From CAVYPR01 sp963770505 (GTDB lineage: Bacteria > Actinomycetota > Acidimicrobiia > Acidimicrobiales > RAAP-2): a stretch of DNA of 64,000 nt. Under the pieces are notes generated by a model, which ran no database searches, was not told where the DNA came from, and worked only from the letters and a program-made list of their open reading frames with translations. The translations under genes were made by a program, and so were the position numbers. The stretch covers positions 744,001-808,000 of the forward strand of contig CAVYPR010000006.1 of the NCBI GenBank assembly GCA_963770505.1, written 5' to 3'. Of this stretch, positions 61,151 to 64,000 are shown in pieces (within the stretch, counting starts at the first letter, position 1; each line of letters opens with the position of its first letter).

Positions 61151-61185
61151 CCCCAGGAGCACCGGCGAGCCCGGTGCTCCTGGGG
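61151..61185 (+). terminator. Strong intercistronic hairpin after the binding-protein gene
   Basis: CCCCAGGAGCACCGG (61151-61165) and CCGGTGCTCCTGGGG (61171-61185) form a perfect 15-bp stem with a 5-base loop, 24 bases after the stop. No T-run. Such hairpins between binding protein and permease genes often stabilise or cut off the abundant first message. Confidence 0.7.
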
Positions 61186-61250
61186 AGCAGGGAACTTCGG
61201 GGCCACGTCGCCTGACGCCGGTCTCGACCCGACCGTAAGCTGAGCCGGTC

Positions 61251-62217
61251 ATGGCAGGGTTCCTTCTCCGGCGCACCATCCAGGCGGTCATCGTCATCGC
61301 CGGGGTGATCCTGATCGTCTTCCTCCTGAGCCAGCTGATCCCCGGCGGCGAGTGCAAGGCCGTGCTCGGCCCCAAGGCCACCACCCGTGAACTGCCTGCG
61401 GTTCAACCGGCTCAACGGCTTCAACCAGCCGGTCCTGGTCCAGTTCGCCAAGTATCTCAAGGGCCTGATCTGGCCCTTCTGGCACCCCAACCTCGGGTAC
61501 TCCTACAAGTTCAACGAGGGGGTGACCAGCGTCATCGCCCAGCGACTGCCCAAGACGCTGGTGCTGGTGGGAACGTCCACCCTCATCTCGTTGATGGTGG
61601 CCATCCCCCTCGGCATCCTCCAGGTGGTCCGGCGCAATCACCCCATCGACTACTCGGTGACCGGCATGGCGTTCGTCCTCTACGCCATGCCGCCGTTCCT
61701 CCTCGGCACCATGCTCATCATCTGGTTCTCCTTCGACCTCGGCTGGTTCCCCTCCCAGCCGCCATCGGCCGCGTCGCCCTGGGCCGTCTTCACCGACCCC
61801 AGTGCCTTCGTGCTCCCGATCATCACCCTCTCGGCCATCACCGTCGCCTCGTTCAGCCGCTACATGCGCTCGTCGATGATGGACGCCATGGCCGGGGACT
61901 ACATCCGCACGGCCCGGGCCAAGGGCTCCTCCCAGCGGCGCGTCCTCTACGGCCACGCCCTGCGCAACGCCCTCATCCCGATCCTCACCCTGATCGGTCT
62001 GTCCCTCCCGGCCATCGTGAGCGGCGCGGTCATCACCGAGACCGTCTTCAACTACCCCGGCATGGGACAGCTCACCGTCTACGCCGCCGGCAACAGCGAC
62101 ATCCCGCTGGTCCTGGGGACCACCCTAGTGGCCACGGTGGCCACGGTCGTGGGGTCACTCCTGGCCGACGTCCTCTACGCTCTGGCCGACCCACGCATCA
62201 GGTTCGGAGCACTCTGA
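61251..62217 (+). CDS. Peptide ABC transporter permease (DppB/OppB-like), one apparent frameshift
   Basis: The N-terminal helix (RRTIQAVIVIAGVILIVFLL) and later helices belong to the DppB family of inner-membrane permeases. The cytoplasmic EAA loop reads DYIRTARAKGSSQRRVLYGH and is followed by ALRNALIPILTLIGL. The frame breaks at about 61384-61386. Removing one C from the CCC gives ATTVNCLRFNRLNGF and a 321-residue protein, the normal length. TAAGCT lies nine bases before the ATG, so it may also have its own promoter. Confidence 0.88.
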
Positions 62218-62218
62218 G

Positions 62219-63211
62219 ATGGTCGACGCCTTCGACGAAGACCCCGTGTTCGGCACCGAGGCCGAGGCCACGCCCATACCCATGGGGTTCGAGGCGCTGT
62301 CCCCGTTGGAGGCGATGCCCGAGGGGGGCGAGGCCGTCTCCGGAGGCGGCCTCGGCATCCAGATCCTCCGGGTGTTCGCCGAGAACAAGCTGGCCGTGGC
62401 CGGCCTGATCATCGTCGTCTTCATGGTGCTCTTCTGCTTCGTGGGGCCGTTCTTCTACCACACCAACCAGACCAACCAGCAGGCCCTGCTGGTCACACCG
62501 CACGCCCTGACCAACGCCCCCCCGGGCACAGGCCACCCGCTGGGCACCGACGGCACCGGCTTCGACATCCTCGGCCGCCTCATGTACGGCGGGCAGACCT
62601 CGCTCACCGTCGGTTTCGCCTCGGCCCTGGTGGCCACCGTGGTCGGGGTCACCTTCGGGGCCATCTCGGGCTTCTTCGGCGGCTGGTCGGATGCCGCCAT
62701 GATGCGAATCGTCGACGTGCTGCTCTCGATCCCGGTGCTCTTCTTCCTCATCGCCCTGGTGACCATCTTCCAGCATGTGACGACCGGCCTGCTGATCGCC
62801 ATCATCGCCTTCGTGAGCTGGCTGATACCGGCCCGCCTCATCCGGGGCGAGACCCTTTCGCTGAGGACGCGCGAGTACGTCCAGGCGGTCAGGGTGGCCG
62901 GGGGGAGCCGGCGGCGCATCGTGGGCCGGCACATCGTCCCCAACGCCGTGGGCACGATCGTGGTCTTCGCCACCTTCCAGGTGGCCGACTCCATCCTGCT
63001 CCTGGCGGCCCTGGGCTTCCTCGGCTTCGGCGTGCCCGCCCCCAACACGGACTGGGGCAGCATGCTCTCCAACGGATCCCAGACGGCCGGCAACGGGTGG
63101 TGGTGGCAGATCTACCCGGCGGGGCTGTGCATCGTGCTGGTGGTGATCGCCTTCAACTTCATCGGCGACGCCCTGCGGGACGCCCTCGAGGTGCGGCTCC
63201 AGCGCCGCTGA
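62219..63211 (+). CDS. Peptide ABC transporter permease (DppC/OppC-like)
   Basis: This 330-residue permease has a 50-residue acidic N-terminal tail, a first helix (LAVAGLIIVVFMVLFCFVG), GTDGTGFDILGRLMYGGQTSL and the EAA loop REYVQAVRVAGGSRRRIVGRH. The LGFGVPAPNTDWGSML segment is typical of DppC. It starts one base after the dppB-like stop and pairs with it to form the channel. Confidence 0.93.
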   Translation: MVDAFDEDPVFGTEAEATPIPMGFEALSPLEAMPEGGEAVSGGGLGIQILRVFAENKLAVAGLIIVVFMVLFCFVGPFFYHTNQTNQQALLVTPHALTNAPPGTGHPLGTDGTGFDILGRLMYGGQTSLTVGFASALVATVVGVTFGAISGFFGGWSDAAMMRIVDVLLSIPVLFFLIALVTIFQHVTTGLLIAIIAFVSWLIPARLIRGETLSLRTREYVQAVRVAGGSRRRIVGRHIVPNAVGTIVVFATFQVADSILLLAALGFLGFGVPAPNTDWGSMLSNGSQTAGNGWWWQIYPAGLCIVLVVIAFNFIGDALRDALEVRLQRR

Positions 63212-63217
63212 TCGTCC

Positions 63218-64000
<783 letters not shown>

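Overview
This window is GC-rich (about 70 percent by eye), gene-dense chromosomal DNA from an actinobacterium. The rpoB, rplJ, rpmG and nusG sequences, an F420-type luciferase-like monooxygenase, a MymT-like metallothionein and the gene order suggest the class Acidimicrobiia; that placement is inference. I see no phage, insertion sequence, CRISPR array or plasmid feature. None of the six tRNA genes encodes its CCA end.

Layout. 1-8151 (minus strand) is the conserved block tRNA-Thr, tRNA-Met, rpmG, tRNA-Trp, secE, nusG, rplK, rplA, L10 leader, rplJ, rplL, rpoB, rpoC (cut by the window edge). 8221-17533 is mixed: a GNAT acetyltransferase, an MptB-like mannosyltransferase, tRNA-Tyr, a YajQ protein, GtrA, a GH1 glycosidase, TesB, citrate synthase, a wall-facing protein of unknown function and a UDP-sulfoquinovose synthase. 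17693-26212 is a four-gene coupled operon (SDR, rmuC, addB-like, addA-like) in which every junction is a 4-base overlap. 26270-32928 carries PhoU, asd-lysC (with a likely internal beta-subunit start), two tandem cyclophilins, an S51-like protein and an ABC-F ATPase.

32980-43308 is the metabolic centre: 3-hydroxyacyl-CoA dehydrogenase, ethylmalonyl-CoA mutase, an acyl-CoA carboxylase beta subunit with a tiny partner, ethylmalonyl/methylmalonyl-CoA epimerase, crotonyl-CoA carboxylase/reductase and thiolase. Together these are much of the ethylmalonyl-CoA pathway for acetyl-CoA assimilation. Embedded in it is a metal-handling pair: a MymT-like metallothionein, tail to tail with a BlaI/CopY-type repressor whose N-terminus is itself a cysteine-rich, metallothionein-like segment. 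This is my best candidate for something undescribed.

43324-47673 holds sixA, recR, dnaX, the SRP RNA, two tRNA-Ser genes around tadA, and a small protein with a long structured leader. 47686-51642 is a sugar cassette (GH15 trehalase/glucoamylase, glucose dehydrogenase, metallo-hydrolase). 51670-59091 holds a MarP-type protease, an F420-type oxidoreductase, a DUF2510 membrane protein, an acyl-CoA dehydrogenase with an SDR, purU and a D-Ala-D-Ala carboxypeptidase. 59206-64000 is a peptide ABC transporter.

Two themes run across the window. Many genes have a -10-like TANNNT box only 6-8 bases before the start codon, the signature of leaderless mRNAs, and I used it to choose several starts. Five otherwise well conserved genes are each interrupted by a single-base indel in a short G or C run, which looks more like sequence error than gene decay.
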